A DNA stretch of 64,000 bases, taken from the NCBI GenBank assembly GCA_033238645.1, contig BQXR01000001.1:124001-188000 (forward strand), given 5' to 3'. Below the pieces are notes generated by a model that ran no database searches, was not told the origin of the DNA, and worked only from the letters and a program-made list of their open reading frames with translations. A program made the translations under genes and the position numbers. The DNA is from Thiomicrorhabdus sp033238645. Its GTDB lineage: Bacteria > Pseudomonadota > Gammaproteobacteria > Thiomicrospirales > Thiomicrospiraceae. Below are positions 8,629 to 17,168 of the stretch, piece by piece. The number at the start of each line of letters is the position of its first letter. The first letter of the stretch is position 1.

Positions 8629-9816
8629 TTGAAAATTAAACGCTATTTTGCACCGACAATGCGTCAAGCAATGAATCTTGTTCGAGTTGAACATGGTGAT
8701 GATGCCGTTATATTATCAACAAAAGATCTCGAAGATGGTGTAGAAGTGGTTGCTGCATTAGATCCCGAGGCTATGCAGTTTCAAACTGAACAAGAGAGAG
8801 TGCCCAAGTCAGTCGGTAGTACCTATCAAGTACCAGATACTCAAGTATCACCCCTTTTGAGCAGGGGGGGGGATCCGTCTAGCTCGTCTGAAATTACTGG
8901 GATGGCTGAAGAGCTTAAAGCCGTTCGTACTATGCTTGAGAATCAACTTTCAGGTTTGGCTTGGGGTCAAGAGTCTCAGAATGATCCTCATAAAATTGAT
9001 TTGATTAAACGGATGCTACAACTAGGGATTGGCTGGAATCTAAGTCAAAAGCTGGTTGAAAATATTGATGCAAGACAACCACAGGCGTGGGCAACAATAT
9101 TGTCAGAAATAGAAGCATCAATTCCCATTGAAGAGCGTAATATTATTGAACGTGGTGGAATTGTTGCATTAGTTGGACCAACGGGTGTTGGTAAAACAAC
9201 CACGATTGCAAAAATGGCCAGCCGGTTTGTAATGCGAAACAGTCCTAGTGAGCTAGCTCTAATTACAACGGACTGTTATAAAATTGGTGCTCAGGCTCAA
9301 TTAAAGACATTTGCAGATTTAATTAATGTTCCTGTTCATGTTGCAAGCACTCAAGGCGAGTTGTATGCATTACTAACCTCTTTAGGAAGTAAAAAATTGG
9401 TCCTAATAGATACGGCAGGTATGAGTCAGAGAGATTTGCAACTGTCTCAGCAGTTGACCTCAGGCCATGAAGGTGCAACTACGGTTAGAAATTATTTAGT
9501 TATATCTGCAGCAACACAATTAAATGTCATGAGCGATATTGTGCGTTCTTTTGGAAAAATTGTCCTTAAGGGCTGTATTCTAACTAAGGTGGATGAGGCA
9601 TTACAATTAGGTAATGTTTTAACACTGTTGATTGAAGAGCAGCTTCCGATTGCATTTTTATCGAATGGACAGCGAGTTCCAGAGGATTTAGAAGTGGTTC
9701 GAACTAGAGAGTTTATTGACCGAGCAATCGTGTTGGGTCATCAAAATAAAAACTCATCACAGGATGAGCAAGCGTTCCGTATGGGTATGGGAAAGGAGAT
9801 ATCTGATGCTCAATGA
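8629..9816 (+). CDS. flhF: Signal recognition particle-type GTPase FlhF
   Basis: FlhF marks the pole and controls placement and number of flagella in polarly flagellated bacteria. The 395-residue protein has an N-terminal basic region (MKIKRYFAPTMRQAMNLV), a variable linker, an N domain and the SRP GTPase domain: P-loop GPTGVGKTTT at residues 183-192, ALITTDCYKIGAQAQL, DTAGMSQRD and TKVDEA. The start is TTG, one base after flhA. The linker contains a run of nine G (codons about 79-82, SRGGDPS), long enough for slippage; a one-base change would remove the GTPase domain. The gene overlaps flhG by 11 bases. Confidence 0.95.
   Translation: MKIKRYFAPTMRQAMNLVRVEHGDDAVILSTKDLEDGVEVVAALDPEAMQFQTEQERVPKSVGSTYQVPDTQVSPLLSRGGDPSSSSEITGMAEELKAVRTMLENQLSGLAWGQESQNDPHKIDLIKRMLQLGIGWNLSQKLVENIDARQPQAWATILSEIEASIPIEERNIIERGGIVALVGPTGVGKTTTIAKMASRFVMRNSPSELALITTDCYKIGAQAQLKTFADLINVPVHVASTQGELYALLTSLGSKKLVLIDTAGMSQRDLQLSQQLTSGHEGATTVRNYLVISAATQLNVMSDIVRSFGKIVLKGCILTKVDEALQLGNVLTLLIEEQLPIAFLSNGQRVPEDLEVVRTREFIDRAIVLGHQNKNSSQDEQAFRMGMGKEISDAQ
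8861..8872 (+). repeat. GCAG + G run (9 G) inside flhF
   Basis: The context is TTTTGAGCAG with nine G in total followed by ATCC. It is nearly identical to the copy in pabC (TTTTTTGAGCAG with nine G), though the encoded residues differ (SRGG here, EQGGGG there). It lies in the poorly conserved linker of FlhF. Confidence 0.7.
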
Positions 9817-10681
9817 TCAAGCAGCAGGCTTGCGAGCAATGCAGTCTAATCCAACTTCAGTAGGGGGAGGGCAGCAGCCAGTTAGAGTTATTGCCGTTGC
9901 GAGCGGTAAGGGTGGTGTTGGTAAAACTAATGTATCTGTTAACCTAGGTGTTTCACTTAGTAAAATGGGTAGTAGAGTTCTTCTGATGGATGCTGATATG
10001 GGACTTGCTAATGTTGATATTATGTTGGGTATACAGACACCGTATAATTTAGTCCATGTACTAGACGGGCAAAAGACATTAGAAGAAGTTATCGTGGAAG
10101 GTCCTGGTGGACTGAAAATTATTCCAGCAGCCTCTGGTATTAGTCGTATGGCGCAATTGACGGCAATGGAAAATGCTGGAATAATTAACGCGTTTTCAGA
10201 GTTGAATGGTAAACTCGATATTTTAATTGTAGATACCGCCGCCGGTATTGCTGATAGTGTGATTAGTTTTTGCCGAGCAGCACAGGAAGTTGTTATAGTT
10301 GTAACTGACGAGCCAGCTTCTATTACTGATGCTTATGCTTTAATTAAAGTATTAAGTAGAGACTTTAAACTAACACGTTTTAGACTGCTGGCGAATCAAA
10401 GCAGATCTCCAGAGCATGGTCGACTTTTGTATGAAAAGTTGGCCAGAGTTTGTGAGCAATTTTTAGATGTTAGTTTGGATTATTTTGGTACAGTACCTTT
10501 TGACCATGACTTAAGAGAAGCGGTTCAAAAGCAGGTACCTGTAACAATTTATAAGCCGCATAGTGAATCAGCAAAAGCATTTAAAAAAATGGCGCAAAAG
10601 GTTGATAGCTGGCCTATCCCAAAAGGGGTTACAGGTTATTTACAATTTTTTGTAGAAAATTTATTTCAATCAGGACACTAG
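9806..10681 (+). CDS. flhG: Flagellar number regulator FlhG (FleN), ParA/MinD-type ATPase
   Basis: FlhG is a MinD-like ATPase that antagonises FlhF and the flagellar master regulator so that only one or few flagella form. The deviant Walker A SGKGGVGKTNVSV begins at residue 33, followed by LLMDADMGLANVDIMLG and LDILIVDTAAGI. I chose the ATG at 9806 (291 residues, MLNDQAAGLRAMQ) because AAAGGAGAT lies just before it; the frame is open further upstream to 9716 but that part is the flhF reading frame shifted. It overlaps flhF by 11 bases and is 6 bases before fliA. Confidence 0.93.
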   Translation: MLNDQAAGLRAMQSNPTSVGGGQQPVRVIAVASGKGGVGKTNVSVNLGVSLSKMGSRVLLMDADMGLANVDIMLGIQTPYNLVHVLDGQKTLEEVIVEGPGGLKIIPAASGISRMAQLTAMENAGIINAFSELNGKLDILIVDTAAGIADSVISFCRAAQEVVIVVTDEPASITDAYALIKVLSRDFKLTRFRLLANQSRSPEHGRLLYEKLARVCEQFLDVSLDYFGTVPFDHDLREAVQKQVPVTIYKPHSESAKAFKKMAQKVDSWPIPKGVTGYLQFFVENLFQSGH

Positions 10682-10687
10682 TAATCT

Positions 10688-11416
10688 ATGACTGGTACAT
10701 CCGTTTATGAGCAGGTACAAAAGCAAACTAACAATGAAGTAAAAGAGTTAGAACAGTATTTACCACTAGTTAAACGTATTGCCTACCATTTAAAAGGGCG
10801 TTTACCAGACAGTGTGTTTGTTGATGATCTAATTCAGTCTGGAGTTGTTGGTTTGATTGAAGCGATGCAGAAGTTTAATACGAATCAGGGTGCAAGTTTT
10901 GAAACTTATGCAGGGATTCGAATTAGAGGTGCAATGCTGGATGAAATTCGTAAAGGGGATTGGACTCCGCGCTCTGTATATCGAAAATCACGTGCAGTAA
11001 GTGATGCTATTAATCAGGTTGAATCTAGACTGGGTCGAGAAGCACGAGATATTGAGATTGCTGAGGAGATGGATGTTTCTCTAGATGAGTACTACCATAC
11101 TTTGCAAGATTCAAACTCGGTTCAGTTAATGTCTATTGATCTACCTGATCATGATGAATTATCAGAAGATCGAATGGTCAGCAATGGAATGACACCATTT
11201 GCAGAACTTATTGAGAGTGGTTTTCAGCAGGCATTGGTTACCGAAATATCAAATTTACCTGAAAAAGAAAAGCTTGTAATGGCTCTTTATTACGATGAGG
11301 AGTTAAATTTAAAAGAGATCGGTGAAGTTCTGGAAGTGAGTGAATCTAGAGTGAGTCAGATACACAGTCAGGCAGTTAAGAGAATTAGGTCAAGAATGGC
11401 CGATTGGATAAAGTAG
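10688..11416 (+). CDS. fliA: RNA polymerase sigma factor FliA (sigma-28)
   Basis: FliA directs transcription of late flagellar and chemotaxis genes. The 242-residue protein has region 2 (VDDLIQSGVVGLIEAMQKFN), the ASFETYAGIRIRGAMLDEIR segment typical of FliA, region 3 and a region 4 helix-turn-helix (LKEIGEVLEVSESRVSQIHS). It follows flhG by 6 bases and precedes cheY by 13, the order seen in Pseudomonas and Vibrio polar flagellar clusters. Confidence 0.97.
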   Translation: MTGTSVYEQVQKQTNNEVKELEQYLPLVKRIAYHLKGRLPDSVFVDDLIQSGVVGLIEAMQKFNTNQGASFETYAGIRIRGAMLDEIRKGDWTPRSVYRKSRAVSDAINQVESRLGREARDIEIAEEMDVSLDEYYHTLQDSNSVQLMSIDLPDHDELSEDRMVSNGMTPFAELIESGFQQALVTEISNLPEKEKLVMALYYDEELNLKEIGEVLEVSESRVSQIHSQAVKRIRSRMADWIK

Positions 11417-11429
11417 TTTAGGAAAAAAA

Positions 11430-11840
11430 ATGCAAATAAATAGAGATATGAATATTTTGGTGGTGGATGATTTTTCTACAATGAGAAGAATTGTAAAAAA
11501 TCTTCTCAAGGAGCTAGGTTTTCATAAGTTTGATGAGGCTGATGATGGAGCAACAGCTTGGCCAATGGTTCAGTCGGGCAAGTATGATTTTATTGTGAGT
11601 GACTGGAATATGCCTGATATGACAGGGATAGACCTTCTAAGGCATGTTCGTGAAGATGCTAGTTTAAAAAGTACACCTTTCTTATTGATTACCGCTGAAG
11701 CAAAGCGTAGTCAAATATTAGAAGCAGCTCAGGCTGGTGTAGATGGCTATATTGTTAAACCATTTACTGCTGCGACCTTGAATGCGAAAATTGAAAAAAT
11801 CTTTGAAAGGGTCGCGGAAAGAGAGAAAGAGAGCTCTTAA
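11430..11840 (+). CDS. cheY: Chemotaxis response regulator CheY
   Basis: CheY carries the phosphoryl signal from CheA to FliM. The protein is a single receiver domain of 136 residues, strikingly like E. coli CheY: VVDDFSTMRRIVKNLLKELG, phospho-acceptor Asp58 in VSDWNMPDM, switch Thr in TAEAKRSQI and Lys in VKPFTAATL. A second, less typical CheY is encoded at 16046-16405. AGGAAAAAA precedes the start. A good terminator follows, so the fliL-cheY run probably ends here and cheZ-cheA-cheW has separate or read-through transcription. Confidence 0.97.
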   Translation: MQINRDMNILVVDDFSTMRRIVKNLLKELGFHKFDEADDGATAWPMVQSGKYDFIVSDWNMPDMTGIDLLRHVREDASLKSTPFLLITAEAKRSQILEAAQAGVDGYIVKPFTAATLNAKIEKIFERVAEREKESS

Positions 11841-11864
11841 CTAAAAGTTGTCAGAAAAGTTGTT

Positions 11865-11908
11865 AAAAGCCCTATACGGTAATATATTACCTATAGGGCT
11901 TTTTATTT
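11865..11908 (+). terminator. Rho-independent terminator after cheY
   Basis: AAAAGCCCTATA pairs with TATAGGGCTTTT across a loop that itself holds GGTAATATATTACC, and a T-rich tail follows. Confidence 0.85.
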
Positions 11909-11941
11909 TATATAACTTAACTATTAAAGGCATTTAAGTAC

Positions 11942-12622
11942 ATGACGTTTTCAACAGAGATTGATAAAAATGCAGTAAAGGCACTGTTAGATGCCCTTGA
12001 GTCAGGTGAGCAAAGTAAGGCAGTTAAGTTGCTAGATGAATTGACACAGCTTAGAGAGTCTGAACTTTACCTGAAATTAAGTGTATTAACAGAAGACTTG
12101 CATCACACTTTAGACGGCTTAAGTGATCAGAGCTTACTTCTACAGACTAAGCATGATATTCCAGACGCGAATGAGCGTTTAGAGTATGTAATTCAAACAA
12201 CAGCAGATGCTAGTAATCAAACCTTAGAATTAGCTGAGAAAAGTATAAGTCTACTTTTATCCGTAGAGCGGGACTTAAATATAATGTTACCAAGTGATAA
12301 ACGCGGATCTATTGAAAATAAGCTGGCTGATTTAGGGGTTGAATTACAAAATATTATGCTAGCTCAATCCTTTCAAGATTTAACAGGTCAAGTTTTGAAT
12401 CGAGTTACATTAATCCTCTCATTACTTGAACAAAGCCTAATCCATTTAATCGATAAATCTAAGCATGATTATGATGCAATCCCCGACCGTGAATTGTCTT
12501 CTGAAGAGATTAACACTCTACAGATGAGAGGTATTGGCCCTAATGTGACCCTCAAATCAAAGCATGACTCTGCACAATCACAGGATGATGTTGATGATTT
12601 ATTGGCAGATTTGGGGATATAG
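11942..12622 (+). CDS. cheZ: Chemotaxis phosphatase CheZ
   Basis: CheZ dephosphorylates CheY-P and so ends the signal. The 226-residue protein is mainly helical, with the catalytic segment FQDLTGQVLNRV; Asp146 and Gln150 match the Asp143 and Gln147 of E. coli CheZ. The C-terminal tail DDVDDLLADLGI is the conserved CheY-binding helix. CheZ is found mostly in gamma- and betaproteobacteria, which agrees with the rest of the window. The gene lies between the cheY terminator and cheA. Confidence 0.95.
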   Translation: MTFSTEIDKNAVKALLDALESGEQSKAVKLLDELTQLRESELYLKLSVLTEDLHHTLDGLSDQSLLLQTKHDIPDANERLEYVIQTTADASNQTLELAEKSISLLLSVERDLNIMLPSDKRGSIENKLADLGVELQNIMLAQSFQDLTGQVLNRVTLILSLLEQSLIHLIDKSKHDYDAIPDRELSSEEINTLQMRGIGPNVTLKSKHDSAQSQDDVDDLLADLGI

Positions 12623-12738
12623 TTGAAACACTAAATATAGTTTATTAATGGCATAATGATTGCTTGTAGTTTTGTAGAATAGATGGAAATCCACTAATGG
12701 ATAAGTTCCATTATGTATAACCAAGCGAGGTGAAGGTT

Positions 12739-14763
12739 GTGGATGAAGAGATTTTACAAGACTTTTTAGTTGAAGCTGCAGACCTGATTGATCAGTTAAA
12801 TGAGCAGTTGGTTGAGTTAGAAAATTCGCCAACAGATTCAGATTTATTAAATGCTGTTTTTAGAGGCTTTCATACCGTTAAAGGGGGGGCAGGCTTTCTT
12901 GCTCTTACGCCATTAATTGAAGTCTGCCATCGAGCTGAAAATGTCTTTGATAAAATTCGTAATGGTGATGTTGCTTATGATGCAACAGTAGCTGATGTTA
13001 TTTTAAGAGCATTTGATGTTATCAGTGATTCAATGGAACTATTGAATGCTGGTGAGCGAGAATTACCAGAAAATGATCCTCAGCTTCTAGTTGATCTAGA
13101 TGCCTTAACAGCGTCCGAAAAAACTGTTGAGGAGCCTGTATCAGTAAGCGCTACAGAATCTAAACTTCAGCTTGCAGATGGTGCAGATCCTGATGGAGAT
13201 ATTTCAGATGATGAGTTTGAAGCATTATTGAATCAGCGTGATGGAGTCTCTTCTTCTTCGTCTAGAAGTGCTGATCCTATTCTAACCTTACCAGAAGGTG
13301 TAGACCCTGATGGTGATATATCAGATGATGAATTTGAAGCTCTATTAAATCAAAGAGATCAGGCTTCTGGTTCAGAAAAAAAGGCTTCAACCCAAAGTTT
13401 ATCCCTGCCAGAAGGTGTCGACCCTGATGGAGAAATCTCAGATGATGAGTTTGAAGCCTTGCTTAGTCAGCGAGATGTAATTGAGGGTGCTGCTAAGCCA
13501 GCACCAGTTGTCAAAAGTAAGCCAAAAGAGTCTGAACAAGTTTCTAGTCCTCCCCCAAAGCCAAAGCCTAAAGTAGCCACTAAGCCCGTTGCAAAAAATT
13601 CTGCAGAATCAACTGTTCGTGTTGACACGCGACGCCTTGATGAGATTATGAACTTAGTTGGTGAGCTTGTTTTGGTTCGTAATAGATTATTGACTCTTAA
13701 AGGAGCAGGTTCAGATCGAGAGGATCTATCAAATGCTGTTGGAAATTTGGATCATGTTACGACGGATCTACAAGCTTCAGTTCTCAAAACACGCATGCAG
13801 CCTGTTAAAAAAGTATTTGGACGTTTCCCTCGGGTTGTTAGAGATTTAGCTCGCAAGCTGGGTAAAGATATAGAGCTAGAGTTACAGGGTGAAGAGACTG
13901 ACTTAGATAAAAATTTGGTAGAGGCTTTAGCTGATCCTTTAGTGCATCTTGTTCGCAACTCAGTAGATCATGGTGTTGAAATGCCTGATGTAAGAGCTGC
14001 TGCAGGGAAGTCAAAAACAGGTATAGTTGTTCTTGCTGCTCAGCAAGAGGGTGATCACATTCTATTGTCTATTACCGATGATGGAAAAGGAATGGATCCT
14101 GACGTCCTTAGAAGCAAAGCTGTTGAAAAGGGGATGATGGATGAGCTAACAGCAAGTCAGTTAGATGATAAGTCAGCTTTTGAATTAATTTTGTCCGCAG
14201 GGTTTTCGACCGCTGATGTTGTGAGTGATATTTCAGGTCGTGGTGTGGGAATGGACGTGGTCAAAAATATGATCACTAAACTAAATGGAAGTATTGATAT
14301 ACACTCCGTTTTAGGAGAGGGTACTCAAATTAATATTAGAGTACCCCTTACTTTAGCTATTTTACCAACCTTAATGGTTGGTTTTGGTAAGGACAGCTAT
14401 GCAATTCCTTTGACCAGTGTTCAAGAAATATTTGATTATAATCCTGATAAAACTAATAAAATTGATGGACAAATGATGGTGCGTTTAAGAGAGAGAAGTA
14501 TCCCTCTTCTCTTCTTGAATGAATGGTTAGCACCAGATTCTCCAAAAGAGGGTTATATAGGCGATAAGGTCATAATTGTTTCTATAGGTAATCAGAGAGC
14601 AGGTTTAGTGGTTGATCAAGTGAATGGTCAAGAAGAGGTAGTCATAAAACCATTGGGTGTTATGCTAAAAGACGTTTCTGGCTATGCTGGCGCGACGATT
14701 ACAGGGAATGGGAGCATTGCCTTGATTTTAGATTTACCTGGCGTTGTATCGCGTTTTAACTAA
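12739..14763 (+). CDS. cheA: Chemotaxis histidine kinase CheA
   Basis: CheA is the receptor-coupled kinase that phosphorylates CheY and CheB. Domains: Hpt/P1 with His45 in FHTVKGGAGF (about 1-105); a long linker (about 110-290) holding three near-identical copies of DPDGDISDDEFEALLNQRD; dimerisation P3; ATPase P4 (HLVRNSVDHG, DDGKGMD, GRGVGMDVV); and a CheW-like P5 at the C-terminus. I see no clear globular P2 domain, so the repeats occupy its place. The start is the GTG at 12739, with GAGGTGA upstream; an in-frame GTG at 12730 is an alternative that adds three residues. A 7-G tract encodes the KGG of the Hpt motif. Confidence 0.95.
   Translation: MDEEILQDFLVEAADLIDQLNEQLVELENSPTDSDLLNAVFRGFHTVKGGAGFLALTPLIEVCHRAENVFDKIRNGDVAYDATVADVILRAFDVISDSMELLNAGERELPENDPQLLVDLDALTASEKTVEEPVSVSATESKLQLADGADPDGDISDDEFEALLNQRDGVSSSSSRSADPILTLPEGVDPDGDISDDEFEALLNQRDQASGSEKKASTQSLSLPEGVDPDGEISDDEFEALLSQRDVIEGAAKPAPVVKSKPKESEQVSSPPPKPKPKVATKPVAKNSAESTVRVDTRRLDEIMNLVGELVLVRNRLLTLKGAGSDREDLSNAVGNLDHVTTDLQASVLKTRMQPVKKVFGRFPRVVRDLARKLGKDIELELQGEETDLDKNLVEALADPLVHLVRNSVDHGVEMPDVRAAAGKSKTGIVVLAAQQEGDHILLSITDDGKGMDPDVLRSKAVEKGMMDELTASQLDDKSAFELILSAGFSTADVVSDISGRGVGMDVVKNMITKLNGSIDIHSVLGEGTQINIRVPLTLAILPTLMVGFGKDSYAIPLTSVQEIFDYNPDKTNKIDGQMMVRLRERSIPLLFLNEWLAPDSPKEGYIGDKVIIVSIGNQRAGLVVDQVNGQEEVVIKPLGVMLKDVSGYAGATITGNGSIALILDLPGVVSRFN
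13174..13476 (+). repeat. Three tandem ISDDEFEALL repeats in cheA
   Basis: Copies lie at about 13174-13242, 13288-13359 and 13402-13476, each encoding a variant of L-x-(D/E)-G-x-DPDG(D/E)ISDDEFEALL(N/S)QRD. Spacers between copies are low-complexity. The DNA of the copies differs at synonymous sites while the protein is kept, which suggests selection on the peptide. Confidence 0.85.
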
Positions 14764-14783
14764 ACACTGGTAGGAGAGAGTAA

Positions 14784-15287
14784 ATGAGTGTAATGAATGA
14801 AGTGCCTGCTTCAAGTGGTGAGTTATCAGCGTCAGGTCTTGATGATGGTGACTTTCTGAGCCCTAGTGCTCGATGTGTTCTTTTTACCTTAGAAAATGAA
14901 ACTTATGGTATTAGAGTAAAAAAAATTAGAGAGGTATTACGAGTTGGAGATATTCGAAAAGTGGCTGGTACACCTTATAATGTATTAGGTGTTATTAATG
15001 TTCGCGGTGTAATCATTACTATTATCGATTTGCGATTAATGTATGGGATGCCTATCAGAGAAATAGATGACCTCTCAAGAATTATTATTGTAGAGCTTGA
15101 TGAAGAGCGTGCGGTAGGTCTGCTGGTAGACTTTGTTTTAGAAGTTAAAGATATTCCTGAAAACAAGATAGAGTCGCTAGCTGCAACTAAGGACAATGCC
15201 TCACGATATATTCAGGGTATTGCACACTATCAAGATAATGTAATTATTTTAATTGATATTGATAGTATGTTTTCAGGTCAAGTATGA
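14784..15287 (+). CDS. cheW: Chemotaxis coupling protein CheW
   Basis: CheW links chemoreceptors to CheA. After a 28-residue polar N-terminal extension, the 167-residue protein has the CheW fold: VLFTLENETYGIRVKKIREVLR, GTPYNVLGVINVRGVIITIIDLR and the C-terminal IQGIAHYQDNVIILIDID. It follows cheA by 20 bases with GTAGGAGAGAG as ribosome site. A second CheW lies on the other strand at 16467-16991. Confidence 0.95.
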   Translation: MSVMNEVPASSGELSASGLDDGDFLSPSARCVLFTLENETYGIRVKKIREVLRVGDIRKVAGTPYNVLGVINVRGVIITIIDLRLMYGMPIREIDDLSRIIIVELDEERAVGLLVDFVLEVKDIPENKIESLAATKDNASRYIQGIAHYQDNVIILIDIDSMFSGQV

Positions 15288-15316
15288 TTAGTTCACACTG
15301 TTAAAGTGAACTACAT

Positions 15317-15342
15317 AAAGGGCTGTTTAGCCCTTTTTTATT
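15317..15342 (+). terminator. Terminator between convergent cheW and the FlhB-like gene
   Basis: AAAGGGCTGTTTAGCCC followed by TTTTTTATT on the plus strand. An additional inverted repeat, TTAGTTCACAC...GTGAACTA, lies just before it at about 15289-15313. Confidence 0.85.
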
Positions 15343-15347
15343 AACTA

Positions 15348-15644
15348 TTATTTAGCCTTATTAGGCTGAGGAAGCTCCTTACCACTAATTTGGTAAGCAA
15401 AGGTTAGTACTTGTGCAATGGCTTCATATAATTCTTCTGGAATTTCTTCATTCAGTTCAACACTGCTGAGTAACTCAACTAAAGGCAGATTTTGCTGAAT
15501 TGGTATACCAAGCTCTTTAGCTTTATTAATGATTTCTTCAGCAATATAACCTTTACCCTTAGCGGTAACCTTTGGGGATCCAGTACCTTCGTACTCAATG
15601 GATACGGCAATTTTATCAGCAAGCGTTGGATTTTTTGAAGACAT
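15348..15644 (-). CDS. Stand-alone FlhB C-terminal-domain protein (FhlB type)
   Basis: The 98-residue protein aligns along its length with the part of FlhB that follows the self-cleavage site: IAVSIEYEGTGSPKVTAKGKGYIAEEIINKAKELGIPI (quoted partly) parallels IALQYDSDNMKEPMVLAIGADFMAAQIRTIA of the flhB product at 5368. It has no membrane helices and no NPTH motif. Such proteins are known in several flagellated bacteria, usually next to a FliK-type gene, as here, and are thought to act in the export switch. It is the last gene of the minus-strand set that starts with the FliK-like gene. Its exact role is not known. Confidence 0.85.
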   Translation of the reverse strand: MSSKNPTLADKIAVSIEYEGTGSPKVTAKGKGYIAEEIINKAKELGIPIQQNLPLVELLSSVELNEEIPEELYEAIAQVLTFAYQISGKELPQPNKAK

Positions 15645-15736
15645 TTTATAGAGTAGGCTATTTAGAGGCGTGATTGGTAGACAATATCAGGTATTATTAA
15701 AATAAAACAGGGCAAAAACCCCATTTTATGAGTGTT

Positions 15737-16012
15737 TTAAGAGAGGTTTAGTGCTTGAGTAAGACCGATTTTGTCAGCACTTGTTTTGATGGTATCTGGT
15801 GTATTTTGCCATATCACAGTATTACTATTTTCAGTTACATTTTTTATCAAAATTAATAGTGATTGAAGCCCCGCTGTATCAATTGTTTCGACAGCAGAAG
15901 CTTCAATAGTAATTTCACCACTTGCATCATTAAACTGATTGTTTAATGAGTTGAAGTGATCTTCAATGTGGTGAATGGTTAAATTTTCCGGTAATTTGAT
16001 CTCACTGCTCAT
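15737..16012 (-). CDS. STAS-domain protein
   Basis: The 91-residue protein is a single STAS (anti-sigma antagonist-like) domain, with predicted alternating strands and helices and the segment IEASAVETIDTAGLQSLLILIKN; the residue after Asp in DTAGLQ is Thr, a position that is Ser/Thr in phosphorylatable STAS proteins. It lies between a CheY-like and an FhlB gene. STAS genes are often found beside cheY in a class of chemotaxis operons, where their function is unresolved. MlaB-like lipid-transport function is less likely from the context. Confidence 0.85.
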   Translation of the reverse strand: MSSEIKLPENLTIHHIEDHFNSLNNQFNDASGEITIEASAVETIDTAGLQSLLILIKNVTENSNTVIWQNTPDTIKTSADKIGLTQALNLS

Positions 16013-16045
16013 ACTGACCTCTTTCGATTCTAATCTAAATGTATT

Positions 16046-16405
16046 TTATAACACTCGATTAATAACGGATAGTAACTTTTCGGGGCTAAAAGGCTTAACA
16101 ATCCAACCTGTTGCGCCAGCTTCTTTACCTTTTGTCTTCATATCACCAGAAGACTCAGTTGTTAGGCATAAGAGAGGAGTAAATTTATAGTTTGGCATTG
16201 CTCTTAATGCGGTAACAAGTTCGATACCATTCATATTTGGCATGTTGATATCTGTTACAACAAGGTCAAACTGACCTTGTTTGGCAATTTCCAAGGCAAT
16301 GGCTCCGTCTTCGGCTTCTGTAACATCGTGTCCTGCGGATTTAAGGGACATGCTTACCATTTGTCTCATAGATTTAGAATCATCTACTGCTAAGATTTTT
16401 GACAT
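16046..16405 (-). CDS. CheY-like response regulator (second copy)
   Basis: This is a single receiver domain of 119 residues: acidic pair Asp8-Asp9, phospho-acceptor Asp52 in VVTDINMPNMNG, Thr in CLTTESSG and Lys in VKPFSPEKL. It differs clearly from the motor-type CheY at 11430: the ...SKSMRQMVSMSLKSAGH... segment is typical of CheY proteins found next to STAS, CheA and CheW genes. It probably receives phosphoryl groups from the CheA at 12.7 kb, perhaps as a phosphate sink; no other CheA is in the window. It lies between the STAS gene and the second cheW. Confidence 0.93.
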   Translation of the reverse strand: MSKILAVDDSKSMRQMVSMSLKSAGHDVTEAEDGAIALEIAKQGQFDLVVTDINMPNMNGIELVTALRAMPNYKFTPLLCLTTESSGDMKTKGKEAGATGWIVKPFSPEKLLSVINRVL

Positions 16406-16466
16406 CTTAATTTCTCACTGTTTATTCTTTCAGGTTAATTTATTCTTTACGCATTATACATAGGGA

Positions 16467-16991
16467 TTAATCAATGTTTAATGCTTTTTTTATATCAGAA
16501 ATAATGCCGTCATTTATGAGTGGATCAACGTGAAGGATAATGACGAGTTTGTCATTTATTGTTGCTAGTCCATCAATATATTCTGACTGAACAGTTCCAG
16601 ACATATCAGGAGCTTCCTGTAACTCATTTTTGTTAAAAGAGTATACATCTGATACACCATCAACGACGAGTCCAATAATTTTCTGTAATCCAGACGTATC
16701 TTCGGATCTAACAATAATGACAACGGTAGTTTCATTATAAGTAACGGAATCTAGCTTAAAGCGAACGCGTAAATCAATTATTGGTACGACTGCACCACGA
16801 AGGTTGATAACCCCCATTACATAGTCAGGTGCATTAGGAATTGGTGTTGTTTTTTCCCAACCCTTAATTTCTTGAACCCTTAATATATCAACACCGTACT
16901 CTTCCTTTCCTAGGATAAAGCTCAAAACTTGGTCGTTGTTGGCATTGTTTTGATCAATTTGCTCTTGAATGGAATCTAGATTTTTTTCCAT
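16467..16991 (-). CDS. cheW: CheW-type coupling protein (second copy)
   Basis: The 174-residue protein has the complete CheW fold: VLSFILGKEEYGVDILRVQEIKGW, the conserved APDYVMGVINLRGAVVPIIDLR and IDGLATINDKLVIILHVD. It is closer to the classic receptor-coupling CheW of E. coli than the copy at 14784. It belongs to a minus-strand set with the FliK-like, CheY-like, STAS and FhlB genes. The two CheWs might connect different receptors to one CheA. Confidence 0.95.
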   Translation of the reverse strand: MEKNLDSIQEQIDQNNANNDQVLSFILGKEEYGVDILRVQEIKGWEKTTPIPNAPDYVMGVINLRGAVVPIIDLRVRFKLDSVTYNETTVVIIVRSEDTSGLQKIIGLVVDGVSDVYSFNKNELQEAPDMSGTVQSEYIDGLATINDKLVIILHVDPLINDGIISDIKKALNID

Positions 16992-17168
16992 ATTAGAAAT
17001 CTCTCTTAAGTTGACGAGCTGAGATTCCTAAGTTAACCGATTCATATTAAAAGGTCTAGCTTTAAGACATTAAATTATGAAAAAATAGTTTAGTCAATGA
17101 GGTTATGCAAAAAACTAATCAGAATGTATTTATACTATTATCAACTCTGTTCAGCATTTATTAAGAGG

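Noticed and set aside
9716..9805. N-terminal extension of flhG
   Set aside because: The added residues come from the out-of-frame end of flhF and lack similarity to FlhG; the ATG at 9806 has a good ribosome site.
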